Assembly (NCBI GenBank): GCA_963728845.1
Contig: CAVSLS010000021.1
Location: forward strand, 434,001-498,000
Source of the DNA: Bog-473 sp963728845
GTDB lineage: Bacteria > Actinomycetota > Acidimicrobiia > Acidimicrobiales > RAAP-2
Length of the DNA stretch: 64,000 bases
Reading direction: 5' to 3'
Part shown: one piece after another, positions 25,043 to 34,911 of the stretch
Layout: every line of letters begins with the position of its first letter
How positions within the stretch are numbered: the first letter of the stretch is position 1
Notes under the pieces: model-generated
Told to the model about the DNA's origin: nothing
What the model saw: the letters and a program-made list of their open reading frames with translations, nothing else
Database searches by the model: none
Position numbers and translations under genes: made by a program

Positions 25043-26317
25043 ATGAAGACAACCGGTCGAGAATCGCCGTCCGACCTCCTGGAGGCCTACGCCCGGGTTC
25101 GTGCCACCACCGAGCGGCTGGCGTCGGTCCTGAGCGGCGAGGATCAGACCGTCCAGACCATGCCCGACGTGAGCCCGACGAAGTGGCATCGGGCGCACGT
25201 GACGTGGTTCTTCGAGACGTTCGTCCTCGGCGAGTACGCCGCCGGCTACCGCGCGTTCGACGATGCGTACGCCTTCATCTTCAACTCGTACTACGAGGCC
25301 GTGGGCGCGCGCCATCCGCGGCCCGAGCGCGGCCTCCTCTCGCGTCCGGGCATCGAGGAGATCGCGCGCTATCGGGCTTATGTCGACGGCGCAATGGAGG
25401 CGCTGCTCCGAGATCCCGGTCAGCCTGGGCTTCCGGAGCTGATCACCTTGGGACTCCATCATGAGCAACAGCATCAGGAGCTGTTGCTCATGGACATCAA
25501 GCACGTCCTCTCTCGGAATCCCCTTCGCCCGGCGTACCTGGAGGCTTCGCCGGCATCCACGGGCATCCACCCACCCAAGGCCGGGTGGATCGAGCACGAC
25601 GGAGGGCCGGTGGAGGTCGGTCATCGTGGGCAGGGGTTCGGGTTCGACAACGAGTTCCCGGTCCATACGGTGCACCTGACCCCCTTCGGGTTGGCCGACC
25701 GGCCGGTCACCTGCGGGGAGTGGATCTCGTTCATGGAGGACGACGGCTACCGCCGGCCCGAGTTCTGGCTCTCCGACGGGTGGGCCGTGGTCAACGCCGA
25801 GCACTGGGACGCCCCCCTGTACTGGTGGCGTGATCCCGACGACCCCGGTCGGTGGCTCCAGTTCACACTTGCCGGTCCCCGTCCGGTCGATCCGGACGAG
25901 CCGGTGTGCCACGTCAGTTACTACGAGGCGGACGCGTTCGCCCACTGGACCGGCATGCGCCTGCCGACCGAATCGGAGTGGGAGACCATCGCCGTGTCGC
26001 ACGGCGAGGGCGAGAACTTCCTGCGCGACGACTTCCTCTCGGTCGGGGCGCCCCATCCGCAGGCCGCCGTCTCCACGAACGCCATCTACGGCGACACGTG
26101 GGAGTGGACCTCGAGCGCGTATGCGCCCTATCCCGGGTTCAGGGCCGCCCCGGGCGCGGTGGGTGAGTACAACGGGAAGTTCATGGTGAGCCAGTACGTG
26201 TTGCGCGGCGGCAGCTGTGCGACGCCCGACGGACACGTCCGCGCGACGTACCGTAACTTCTTCGCACCCGGCGCTCGGTGGCCCTTCGGCGGGGTCCGCC
26301 TGGCGAGAGATCCCTGA
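25043..26317 (+). CDS. egtB: Ergothioneine biosynthesis sulfoxide synthase EgtB
   Basis: 424 residues. Non-haem iron enzyme joining hercynine to cysteine or gamma-glutamylcysteine with O2. The N-terminal DinB domain carries the three His ligands: WHRAH (His52) and HHEQQHQE (His140, His144). The C-terminal FGE/sulfatase-modifying-factor domain contains RPVTCGEWISFMEDDGY, CHVSYYEADAFAHWTGMRLPTESEWE and the end motif FFAPGARWPFGGVRLARD. The ATG at 25043 has GGGACGGAG upstream. egtD follows after three bases. Confidence 0.96.
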   Translation: MKTTGRESPSDLLEAYARVRATTERLASVLSGEDQTVQTMPDVSPTKWHRAHVTWFFETFVLGEYAAGYRAFDDAYAFIFNSYYEAVGARHPRPERGLLSRPGIEEIARYRAYVDGAMEALLRDPGQPGLPELITLGLHHEQQHQELLLMDIKHVLSRNPLRPAYLEASPASTGIHPPKAGWIEHDGGPVEVGHRGQGFGFDNEFPVHTVHLTPFGLADRPVTCGEWISFMEDDGYRRPEFWLSDGWAVVNAEHWDAPLYWWRDPDDPGRWLQFTLAGPRPVDPDEPVCHVSYYEADAFAHWTGMRLPTESEWETIAVSHGEGENFLRDDFLSVGAPHPQAAVSTNAIYGDTWEWTSSAYAPYPGFRAAPGAVGEYNGKFMVSQYVLRGGSCATPDGHVRATYRNFFAPGARWPFGGVRLARDP

Positions 26318-26320
26318 GCC

Positions 26321-27292
26321 ATGGCCTACACGATCGACGTGCACCTCTCGCCCGAGGAGGTCCGCAAACAGATGCGCTCCGACGCGGTGGCGGGGCTGCA
26401 GGGTGAGGAGAAGTCGATCCCGGCGGTGTGGTTCTACGACGAGCGGGGAAGCCGGCTGTTCGAGGTGATCACGCAACTCCCCGAGTACTACCCGACCCGG
26501 GCCGAGCGGGCGCTCCTGCAGCAGAATGCCGCGGCCATCGCCGAGCTGTCCAAGTCCGACACGCTGGTCGAACTGGGCGCCGGAGCGTGTGACAAGACGC
26601 GCGTGCTGCTGACCGCCCTCCAGGACGCCGGCACGCTGTCGAGGTACGTGCCCTTCGACGTGAGCGACGAATTCCTCCGGGACGCCGCCACCACGTTGTC
26701 GGAGGAGTTCGACACACTGGACATCCATCTGGTGATCGGCGACTTCCATCACCATCTGGCCGAGATCCCGACGGAGGGGAGGCGGATGGTCGCCTTTCTC
26801 GGCGGGACGATCGGCAATCTCACCCCGGCGCAACGCGCCCGGTTCTTGTTCGACCTCAACTGCACGATGTCGAGCGACGACTCGCTGCTGATCGGGACGG
26901 ACCTGGTCAAGGACCGCGAGCGGCTGGTGGCGGCGTACGACGATGCCGCCGGCGTCACGGCGGACTTCAACCGCAACGTGCTGCGTGTGCTCAATGATCA
27001 GCTGGGTGGCGACTTCGATCCGGAGCTCTTCCGGCATGTTGCGCTGTGGAACGAGGACGAGCAGTGGATCGAGATGCGGCTGCGCGCCGAGGAGCCGACC
27101 GAGGTGTCGTTGACCGGCGCCGGCATCACCGTCCGTTTCGACGAGGGCGAAGACCTGCTGACCGAGATCAGCTCCAAGTTCACGCCCGAACGGGTCGAGG
27201 ACGAGCTGACCCAGGCCGGATTCGTGCTCGATGGAATGTGGGGGGCCGAGGAGGGGGAGTTCCTGCTCTCCCTCGCGCACCCGATCTGCTGA
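26321..27292 (+). CDS. egtD: Histidine N-alpha-methyltransferase EgtD
   Basis: 323 residues. SAM enzyme that trimethylates histidine to hercynine. Motifs: KSIPAVWFYDERGSRLFEVITQLPEYYPTRAE (histidine-binding N-part), LVELGAGACDKTRVLL (SAM), PFDVSDEFL, FLGGTIGNL, and FNRNVLRVLNDQLGGDFDPELFRHVALWNEDEQWIEMRL. Starts three bases after egtB and is surely co-translated. Neither egtC, egtA nor egtE is in the window. Confidence 0.96.
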   Translation: MAYTIDVHLSPEEVRKQMRSDAVAGLQGEEKSIPAVWFYDERGSRLFEVITQLPEYYPTRAERALLQQNAAAIAELSKSDTLVELGAGACDKTRVLLTALQDAGTLSRYVPFDVSDEFLRDAATTLSEEFDTLDIHLVIGDFHHHLAEIPTEGRRMVAFLGGTIGNLTPAQRARFLFDLNCTMSSDDSLLIGTDLVKDRERLVAAYDDAAGVTADFNRNVLRVLNDQLGGDFDPELFRHVALWNEDEQWIEMRLRAEEPTEVSLTGAGITVRFDEGEDLLTEISSKFTPERVEDELTQAGFVLDGMWGAEEGEFLLSLAHPIC

Positions 27293-27302
27293 CGAGCGCA
27301 GC

Positions 27303-30051
27303 TCAACCGACGTGCTCCGGCACGTCCGTCACGGTCACCTGGTGTCGTGCCGACGCGTGCCGCGCGTTCGCCGGTCGACGGCGCCGGACGAGCCACACGA
27401 CCAACAGCACCACCAAGAGCGTGCTCGCCCCAACGGTGAGGACGCTCGCCGCCAGAAGGTGCGGCGGTCGGTAGTGGAACGTCACCAGATCGTTGCCCGC
27501 CGGGATGTGGACCCGCTGGACGAGGTCGAAGGAGCCAACCGGGATGTTCTCGGCCTTCCCGCCGTTGACCGACACCGTGGCCGACCACCCCGAGTCCCAA
27601 GCCACCGAACGGATCACGGTTGAGGCCGTCGGTGCGTCGACCCGGATCTGCTCGGACTTCGTTTCGCTCGAGACGACCTCGACGGGCAACGGCCGGCCGG
27701 TGGTCGTCGAGGCCGAGATCGGCACGGGTGGCGTCCGCAGGGTGAACACGGCGTAGCCCTGGGAGAAGCCGGCCTGCTGCCATGGGCCGGGCACCAGCGC
27801 CGACGATAGCGATCCGCCCAGTTCGTAGGGGCGGCCACCCACCGTGATGACCGCCCGTTGGGCCGGAAGGGACCCGATGACCTGCTCCTTGAAGCCTACG
27901 GCCGCCCCCTTCGGGAGCGGGCCCGTCACGCTGGTGGCGCCGGTCGCCACCGGCACCGTGCTGCTCCAGCGAGTCGAGCCGTCGGCGGACAACGTCCCGA
28001 GACGCACGACGGGTGCCCGGACCCGCTGCCACGCGCCAGCACGAGGGTGGCCGAGTCGGGCTCGAGCGGCTCGCCGAAGAACCATGCTGACGTCTGTCCC
28101 GTGCGGAGCGGCGGCCTGGGCCCAGGGTAGAACGGGTATGCGGTGGCGTTGAACGTGGCTCCGTAGCCCCTGAACACCACGGGGTCACTGCTGTAATGCT
28201 CGCTCACCGGGTGCACGTCGTCGATGGAGCGCGGCACCGATGCGAGCGGCAGGAGGAAATACTCGGGCACGGTCACCACTTCTTGGAGGTCCAACCGGTC
28301 GAGCGTTCCCGAGGCCAGCTGCCCGATGTCGAGGTCGTCCTGCTCGTGGGTGTGGGTGACCGACTCGTAGTTCCCGTTCACGATGGAGGCGTAGCCGGAG
28401 ACGGACGGCAGCTTGGGGATGATGTTGAGGTCGGGCACGCCCTGGGGGCTCAAGGGATAGCTCGCGTAGGCCTGGGGGTCGTAGTTCACCATCCGTCCAC
28501 CGGCTGCCAGGTGCGCCGCCATGAGCTGCTCCACGGGTGTGGTCCCGCTCAAGAGGTCGTTTGGGGGCGACTGCGCCAGCTGGCTGGTGAGGCCCATCAA
28601 CCCGAGATCGACTGCGACGAAGACAGCGGCCAACCGCACCCACGGAACGGTGCCGAGCCAGGGCCGGATCCAGACCAGTGCCGCCGCGACCGCCGTGAGG
28701 ACGACCGCGAAGACCGTGGCTTCCCGGACCGTCCCGACGACGAAGACGTTCGCCGGCACTCCGGCGAAAACGTGGAGGAGCGAGGCGGGCGCGGTTGCCG
28801 CCCAGATGGCCAAGGCAGCGGCAATGCCGAACGGCACGAGAGCCGTGATCCGGTCCCACCGTCGCATCGGGTCCCGCAGCCGTTGCGTCCCCGAGTCGGT
28901 GCGGTCGACCCAACCCGCGAACAGCACACAGATGGCGGTCGCCACCGTGATCATGTTGCGGCTCTGGAGGCGCTGATGCCCGTAGAGCGGCAGGCTGTTG
29001 AACACGTGCTCGAGTGGTGTGTTGGAGCCGAGGGCAAGGAGGAAGCCGAAGACCCCGACCGCGTACCACGTGAGCCGGTCACGAGGCGGCAGCCGGCTCG
29101 GCCACCTTCGGTGCACCAGTGTGAGGATCGCGATGAGGGGGAGCACACCGAGGTACAGGCCGACCTCGGGCAGGTTGTACTGGCTGAAGAATTGCTGTTC
29201 GCCGAAGCCGCCGTAACCGCCGTCGAGGTACGGGACCAGAGCGAAGATGCTGAACGGCGTCGGGAAACTCCCGGCGGCGGCGAACACGCCGCTCCCCCGC
29301 TGCGAGTTACGGATCGCCTCGAGGCCCGGCAGCCACTGAATGGCGGCAAGCGAGAGGGCGAGCGACGCATGCCGGCTGCGCCCCTCGAGAGCACCCGCCG
29401 CCACCGCTCCGCGTTCACACCGGCCGACATCACCGCATAGGCGAGGACGAGCAGGGCCTCGTCGAGCATCGCCTCGGGCGCGCCGCCGAGGATGACCGTC
29501 GCGTAGGCGATCCCGAACACGATGGACCAGCGCCATCGGCCGTCGCGCACGATGTGCAAGACCGACAACAGCAACCACGGGATGGCAACGAAGCCCTCGG
29601 TCATGTCCACGTGGTTGACCTGGCTGAGCACCGGTCCGGCGAACGCGAAGGTCGCGGCACCGAGGACACTGGCGGCCACGGAGAGGGCCAGCGCCCGCAG
29701 GAACACGTACATCCCGACGGCGATGGCCGAGAAGAGGATGACCTCGGTGGCCAGCCAGGCGGCACGGTCCGGGAGGATCACGAAGAGCCCGATGAGGGGG
29801 TGGAACGCTCCGGCGTTGAAATCTGCCATCAGCGGTGTGCCGCTGAAGATGTATGGGTTCCAGAAGGGCAGCTGGCCGTGGCGGTACATGGAGCCGACCA
29901 GGACGTGGAGCGGGTAGTTCTGCTGCAGGTTGTCGCCGGTGATGAGGAGCCGGCCGGCGATCAGGTCCGGAAGCACGAAGGCCGCCGTCGGGATGGCGAT
30001 CAGCACGAGATAGGGCCACAAGGGCCCGATGTGTGCTCGTAATCGGTTCAC
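27303..30051 (-). CDS. Large YfhO-like polytopic membrane protein, two frame breaks
   Basis: Start GTG 30051 (VNRLRAHIGPLWPYL; TTG 30117 also possible). First frame: FVLPDLIAGRLLITGDNLQQNYPLHVLVG and WNPYIFSGTPLMADFNAGAFHPL, the hallmark of YfhO/DUF6541-type glycosyltransferase-like membrane proteins. Break near 29370; second frame has further membrane helices and LPLYGHQRLQSRNM; break near 28080; third frame ends with an extracytoplasmic beta domain, one helix near the C-terminus and a basic tail RRRRPANAR. About 915 residues repaired. YfhO helps glycosylate lipoteichoic acid in Bacillus; here a role in envelope glycan decoration is inferred. Confidence 0.75.
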
Positions 30052-30160
30052 TGACGAGGAGCTGCCTTCCGGAGTACCTGAATCTGCACCCTCCGCCGAG
30101 AGACCGGCGCGGCGCAATCGGCGAAAGCTAGCCCCCCACTCTGGGAATGTCCTCAGAGGG

Positions 30161-31373
30161 TCACGCGAGGCGCTCCGAAGCGGACTCCTCCGCTTCGGGT
30201 CCGGTCGTGCGGGTGATGGTGCTCGACGTGGAGCGCCACATCACCTTTGGCTCCAGGGCGCTCCGTTCGAGCCGTCCGAGATGCGCGCGTGCGATGGACA
30301 ACATGTCGGCCAGCAGTTCGTCACCGAGCAGGAACGGCAACAGGCCCAGGTCGAGCAGCTTCGTGTGCGCCGCCCGGTAGTAGTGCTCCTCCAGCTCCAC
30401 TCTCGGGTCGTCGAGGTGGACGATCTCGGCGCCGCCCGCGGCATCCGACACCTTCTGCGCCAACTGGTTGACAGAGAAGGTCTCCGTGAACTGGTTGAAG
30501 ACGCGGAACTCCCCCGCCTGCGCCGGGTTCCGCACCGCCAGCTCGACGCACGCCAGGGTGTCACGGATGTCGAGGAACCCACGTGACTGCCCGCCTTTGC
30601 CGTAGCACCGTCAGCGGCTCACCCGCGGCTGCCTGAATCACGAACCGGTTGAGGACGGTCCCGAAGACGGCGTCATAGTCGAAACGGGTCGCCAGATCGG
30701 GATGCAAGGTGGTCTCGGGCGTGGACTGCCCGTAGACCACGCCCTGATTGAGGTCGGTCGACCGGAGACCCCAGGTCCGGCAGCAAAACGCGATGTTGTG
30801 GCTGTCGTGGACCTTGGACAGGTGGTAGAAGCTCCCCGGCTGCTTCGGGAAGGGCAGGACGTCGGTGCGGCCACGATGGGTGATCTCGATGTAGCCCTCT
30901 TCGATGTCGATGTTAGGGGTGCCGTACTCCCCCATCGTCCCCAGCTTCACGAGGTGGATCGACGGGTCCATCTCGGCAATGGCATAGAGCAGGTTGAGCG
31001 TGCCGACGACGTTGTTCACCTGGGTGTAGACCGCATGCCTGCGGTCGACCATGGAGTAGGGGGCGCTGCGCTGCTCGGCGAAGTGGACGATGGCGTCGGG
31101 CCGGAACCGGGCCACCATGTCGTAGACGAATTCCGCCTCGGTCAGGTCGCCGATGAAGACGTCGAGGCGCTTGCCCGAGACCTCCTCCCAGCAGTCCACC
31201 CGCCGGTGCAGCGAGGCGATCGGCACGAGGGAGTCCACCCCCATTTCCAGGTCGTAGCCCCGCCGGGCGAAATTGTCGGCCACCCCGACCTCGTAGCCCG
31301 CCCTCGAAAGGTGCAGCGCCGTGGGCCAGCCCAGATAACCGTCACCCCCCAGGACCAGAGCTCGCACTGACAC
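30161..31373 (-). CDS. UDP-sulfoquinovose synthase-like NAD-dependent epimerase (SQD1 type), one frame break
   Basis: ATG 31373 starts VRALVLGGDGYLGWPTALHLS; DNFARRGYDLEMGVDSLVPI, VHFAEQRSAPYSMVDRRHAVYTQVNN, TMGEYGTPNIDIEEGYIE and YHLSKVHDSHNIAF follow the plant SQD1/archaeal Agl3 pattern, which makes UDP-sulfoquinovose from UDP-glucose and sulfite. A single extra base near 30603 breaks the frame; omitting it gives TVYGKGGQSRGFLDIRDT and an intact C-terminus to 30161 (length 3n+1). Catalytic Thr, Tyr-x3-Lys (YHLSK) and the SAPYSM loop are present. Whether the product is a sulfolipid head group or a sulfosugar on glycoprotein is not known. Confidence 0.82.
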
Positions 31374-31383
31374 CTACCGTTTC

Positions 31384-31414
31384 CGTGACAGCCAGATTTC
31401 ACATGCGTGACAGC
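31384..31414. repeat. Two direct copies of CGTGACAGC, 22 bases apart
   Basis: CGTGACAGC occurs at 31384-31392 and 31406-31414; a third GTGACAG lies at 31494-31500. All are in the 199-base divergent promoter region between the SQD1-like gene and the mannosyltransferase. The 22-base phasing (two turns) suggests a regulator site; it is also within reach of being promoter -35 elements. No specific factor can be named. Confidence 0.4.
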
Positions 31415-31572
31415 AAAGTCTTCCCGTGTAGGCTGGGACGAGCCTGAGAATCCTGTTAAGGATCGTTTCGGACACACAAAATCGGCGCCAGCTGTGACAG
31501 AATCACTGCAGTTTCATGAAGATTTTGTCCCCCGCGGTGGCATACCGCCGGGATGCAGATAAGGAACCCCCG

Positions 31573-33198
31573 ATGGAGCTCGCCTCACCGAGCACTGCCA
31601 CCCCTCCCATGACACGGCCCGAGAAGCCCGAGCCCCGGGCCGGGGCGCCGGCGCAACCGGAGCCCCGGCTGAGCGTCGCGCGCACTGCCGTGTTGGGGCT
31701 CGTCGGCACCACGGCCATCGTCGCCGGTTCCGTCCTTGGTGGCCAGTCCTTCGAGACCCACCTTCCGGGAGCGTGGTTCTTCGGCATGCCCGGCGGGCTG
31801 TTCGGTTCGGCCGGGACCAACAACTCGCTGCCGCCCGTCGCCGCACTGGCGCTGGTGTTCGGGGGGCTCATCCTCCTCACCCGCGTATGGATCGGTTTCC
31901 TCCGTCACCTGAACAGGCACAGCGGCTTCCCGGTCAAGCGCGTCGTGCTCGTGGTCGTGATCTGGGCCGTGCCACTGCTCGTCGCACCCCCGCTGTTCAG
32001 CCGGGATGTCTACACCTACGCCGCACAAGGCGAGATGATGAGTCACCACATCAACCCGTACGGCTACGGGCCCGAGGTCCTCGGTGCGACCCCGTTCAAC
32101 ACCTTGGCCGACGCCGTGTGGTCGGGGACCGAGTCCCCCTACGGTCCCACCTTCCTGTCAGCCGACGGCGTGCTCGACCAGGCCTCGGGCCACCAGATCC
32201 TGGCCGACCTCCTCCTCCTCCGCCTGCTCGAGGTCGGCGGGATCGCGCTCATGGTTGCCGCCACACCCACCTTGGCCCGCTCGCTCAAACGCGACCCGGC
32301 GCACGCCGTCCTCCTCGGCGCGGGTTCGCCACTGGTGCTCCTGTCACTGGTCGCCGGTGCACACAACGAGGCGTTGATGGTCGGGCTCCTCATGGCAGGG
32401 CTCGCCGTGGCAAGACGTTTCGGCACCGTGCCCGGCGTCATCCTCTGCGCGCTGGCGGCGGGCGTGAAGTCCCCCGCCGCCCTTGGCGTGCTGTTCCTCG
32501 GATGGGTCTGGGCGGGCCCTGGCGCGTCCACGCGTCGTCGCATCGCGCACACAGTGGGTGCCGGAATGATCGCGTTGGCCACCTTGGAGGTCATGTCCCT
32601 GATCTCGGGGACGGGCTGGGGGTGGCTGCGAACGACCACGACCGCCGACGCCTCCTTCACCGGTGTGACTCCCGTGAACGTCGTGGCGAGGTCGGTCTCC
32701 ATCGTCAGCCACGTGCTGCATGTCCCCGTCTCCACCATGGACGTGCGGCCCGTCTTCAGCGTGCTCGGACTCCTCATCGCCATCTACGTGGGATACCGGC
32801 TCCTCCTCCGCTCCCCCGACGACGGCGTCGTCCGCTGCCTCGGCCTGACCCTGCTCGTGCTGGCGCTGCTCGGACCGATCGTGTGGTCCTGGTACGTGAC
32901 ATGGGGCGTGGTCGTGTTGGCGCCCGTCGCCCTCGGCCGCCTCCGCACCGCCCTCATCGTCATCAGCACGTTCTGGGCCTTCGTCGGGATGACCGCCGTG
33001 CACGGCATCTACATGCGCCTTCTCCACACCTTCGTCCTGACCGACCTCCTCCTGATCGCGATGCTCCTCGCCACGGCGATCATGCCGCTCGGGCAGTTCA
33101 CCGCTGGACGGGACCGGGTCCGGCTGCCGCGCCTCACCCCGGGCAACGGCGTGCTGGCTGGAGCCGGGGCGCACCCCGGTGCCGGCGCCATCACGTGA
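31573..33198 (+). CDS. MptB-like polyprenol-phosphomannose-dependent alpha-(1->6) mannosyltransferase
   Basis: 541 residues, about 13 membrane helices. Family GT-C glycosyltransferase of the MptA/MptB group that uses polyprenyl-phosphate mannose to extend lipomannan cores. The signature PPLFSRDVYTYAAQGEMMSHHINPYGYGP (acidic Asp in SRDVYxYAAQG) and SPYGPTFL follow the MptB pattern. ATG 31573 with AAGGAAC upstream; an in-frame ATG at 31516 would add 19 residues. Divergent from the SQD1-like gene. Confidence 0.82.
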   Translation: MELASPSTATPPMTRPEKPEPRAGAPAQPEPRLSVARTAVLGLVGTTAIVAGSVLGGQSFETHLPGAWFFGMPGGLFGSAGTNNSLPPVAALALVFGGLILLTRVWIGFLRHLNRHSGFPVKRVVLVVVIWAVPLLVAPPLFSRDVYTYAAQGEMMSHHINPYGYGPEVLGATPFNTLADAVWSGTESPYGPTFLSADGVLDQASGHQILADLLLLRLLEVGGIALMVAATPTLARSLKRDPAHAVLLGAGSPLVLLSLVAGAHNEALMVGLLMAGLAVARRFGTVPGVILCALAAGVKSPAALGVLFLGWVWAGPGASTRRRIAHTVGAGMIALATLEVMSLISGTGWGWLRTTTTADASFTGVTPVNVVARSVSIVSHVLHVPVSTMDVRPVFSVLGLLIAIYVGYRLLLRSPDDGVVRCLGLTLLVLALLGPIVWSWYVTWGVVVLAPVALGRLRTALIVISTFWAFVGMTAVHGIYMRLLHTFVLTDLLLIAMLLATAIMPLGQFTAGRDRVRLPRLTPGNGVLAGAGAHPGAGAIT

Positions 33199-33230
33199 CG
33201 CCACCCCCGCCCAACCGTCGAGCGAGGCGA

Positions 33231-33668
33231 TCAGTCGGCCAAATTGAACGCCGAGACGACCCTGGTGGGGCGCATGCGCACCACCCATTCGCCCGGCACG
33301 CCGTTGCGGGAACCGTACTCCTCGGCCCGTTCGGAGCCCATGTAGCGCCCACCGATCCGGGTGGCCCAGCGGCGTATCTCACCGAGATCCTTGTCGATCT
33401 CGACGACACCCTCGAGGACGACGAAGCTGAACGGTGGCCGGTCGTCGTCGACGCACAGCGACGCCCTGGGGTCACGTGACAGGTTCCTGCCCTTCACGGT
33501 GGAGTCGCCCGTGTTGAAGACCACGGAGCCGTCATCGTCGACGTCGAACCAGACGGGAGCGACATGGGGCCGGCCGTCGGCGCGGACGGTGGCCAACTTG
33601 GCGGTCCGAGGCGGGAGCGCCGTGAGGAACGCTCGCACCTGCTCCTCCGTCATGGGGTCGTAGGGCAT
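33231..33668 (-). CDS. PPOX-class F420/FMN-dependent pyridoxamine-5'-phosphate-oxidase-like protein
   Basis: 145 residues from ATG 33668 (AGGAGAGG upstream). Split-barrel fold: MTEEQVRAFLTALPPRTAKLATVRADGRPHVAPVWFDVDDDGSVVFNTG then KGRNLSRDPRASLCVDDDRPPFSFVVLEG. This pattern is typical of actinobacterial F420-binding FDORs (TIGR03618-type). It reduces or oxidises an unknown substrate. Sits at the end of a four-gene minus-strand run. Confidence 0.88.
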   Translation of the reverse strand: MPYDPMTEEQVRAFLTALPPRTAKLATVRADGRPHVAPVWFDVDDDGSVVFNTGDSTVKGRNLSRDPRASLCVDDDRPPFSFVVLEGVVEIDKDLGEIRRWATRIGGRYMGSERAEEYGSRNGVPGEWVVRMRPTRVVSAFNLAD

Positions 33669-33714
33669 CAGACTCGACCTCTCCTGGGAACCGGATCGTC
33701 CCGGCACCAGTCGC

Positions 33715-34179
33715 TCACGGAGGCATCCCGCCGTTGGCGGTGTACGCCTCCGTCCAAGACTCCATCATGGGGCCGAAGGCGGCCGGGTTGTACGCGTCCT
33801 CCTCGTAGGAGAACTTCATGTCGCCGGCATAGTGCAGCACCGTGATGTTGTGGGCCTGGTGGACCGAACCATCGCCGGGATCCTGCATCCGGTTCTCGAT
33901 GCGACAGACCCACCAGCCGCGCTCTTCGTCGCACACGCACCACGAGTGAGGGAACGAGTTCATCAACCGATTGGGCCACTGCGCCATGAGGGGAGCGATC
34001 CACGCGTAGATCTCCTCGGGACCGTGGAAGGTGCCGAAGGTGTGCTCCAGGTACACGGCGTCGTTGGTGAACAGGTGGGCCCAGTCGCGCCACTCCCCGC
34101 TGGCGGCACAGTGGTTGGCCGTCTCCATGTAGTGCTGGTGTGCCCGCTCCAGCTCGTCCCGGCTCCATCGCGGCGTCAT
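33715..34179 (-). CDS. SnoaL/NTF2-like protein
   Basis: 154 residues. Cone-shaped alpha+beta barrel family: ELERAHQHYMETANHCAASGEWRDWAHLFTNDAVYLEHTFGTFHG and WWVCRIENRMQDPG are typical of SnoaL-like domains. Such proteins often act as cyclases, isomerases or dehydratases next to P450s. The ATG overlaps the upstream stop (ATGA); ATG 34194 is the alternative start. Confidence 0.8.
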   Translation of the reverse strand: MTPRWSRDELERAHQHYMETANHCAASGEWRDWAHLFTNDAVYLEHTFGTFHGPEEIYAWIAPLMAQWPNRLMNSFPHSWCVCDEERGWWVCRIENRMQDPGDGSVHQAHNITVLHYAGDMKFSYEEDAYNPAAFGPMMESWTEAYTANGGMPP

Positions 34180-34898
34180 GACTTCAGCATCCACTCGCTC
34201 ATCGTGACACTCCGAAGCGTGTCGAGCTCGACGAACGCCGTGATCTCGTCGAGCATCTGGGTGACGTGGGCGTTCATCCGTTCGGGGTCACCGTCGGCGC
34301 AATAGAAGAGCATGGGGTCGGTCACGTGCTCCAACGAGGGCCACGCCTCCTCCACGATGCCCGCGACCGGCGGGGCTCCATCGGTCAAGGCACGGAACAC
34401 CGCGTTGCGGACATAGCGGCTGCGGGGCTGGATCGCCTCTGTGATCGGCGAAATCCGGGTGTGCCACCGGGTCATCCACTCGTCGAAGGTCAGGTCCGGA
34501 TGCCGCTCCAGGAGCGCGACCGTCAGCACCCCGGGAGAACGCCGGCCATCCGGCCAGTCCCGGGCCTCCGACCATTCGTTGCCCCCGTAGTCGCGGTAGA
34601 GCGACTCGACGACCGAGTAGCCGGCCAGACGTTCCGTGGCCGCCGTGAGCACCTTCTCGAACGGCTCCCGGCCGTCGACGGCATCCACCCAGAGGGAGAC
34701 CAACGCGTGCAGCGGGGTCTCTCCCTCCGGCGTGGGGACCGGTGGGGGGATGTCGCTCTCGGGGTCCCACACGTCGATGGTCAGGCGCAGCGGGTCGAGG
34801 GCAAGGAGCTCCCCGGCCACCGGGCCGAGCACCACGTCTGCGACCTCGGCCCGGGTGCTCCCCTCCCCGAGCCACGCGAGGTACATCAGCTTCTCCAC
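34176..34898 (-). CDS. EthD-like ferredoxin-fold protein
   Basis: 240 residues, beginning MEKLMYLAWLGEG. Two alpha/beta halves, each with a short beta-strand then helix, and RHPDLTFDEWMTRWHTRISPITEAIQPRSRYVRNAVFRAL in the second half, which matches the EthD dimeric alpha/beta-barrel pattern (W-x-x-x-H). The role of EthD proteins is not established. The stop overlaps the SnoaL-like gene start. Confidence 0.62.
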   Translation of the reverse strand: MEKLMYLAWLGEGSTRAEVADVVLGPVAGELLALDPLRLTIDVWDPESDIPPPVPTPEGETPLHALVSLWVDAVDGREPFEKVLTAATERLAGYSVVESLYRDYGGNEWSEARDWPDGRRSPGVLTVALLERHPDLTFDEWMTRWHTRISPITEAIQPRSRYVRNAVFRALTDGAPPVAGIVEEAWPSLEHVTDPMLFYCADGDPERMNAHVTQMLDEITAFVELDTLRSVTMSEWMLKS

Positions 34899-34911
34899 GG
34901 TGCCACCTCCC

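Noticed and set aside
25700..26310. FGE-type domain in EgtB as the sulfatase-activating enzyme for the sulfatase at 36671
   Set aside because: The domain is the normal C-terminal part of EgtB, with the EgtB iron site attached; no separate formylglycine-generating enzyme is seen.
25013..27280. 755-codon open frame antisense to egtB-egtD
   Set aside because: Shadow of two conserved genes with full motifs; low-complexity Arg/Gly/His/Val content typical of antisense GC-rich frames.
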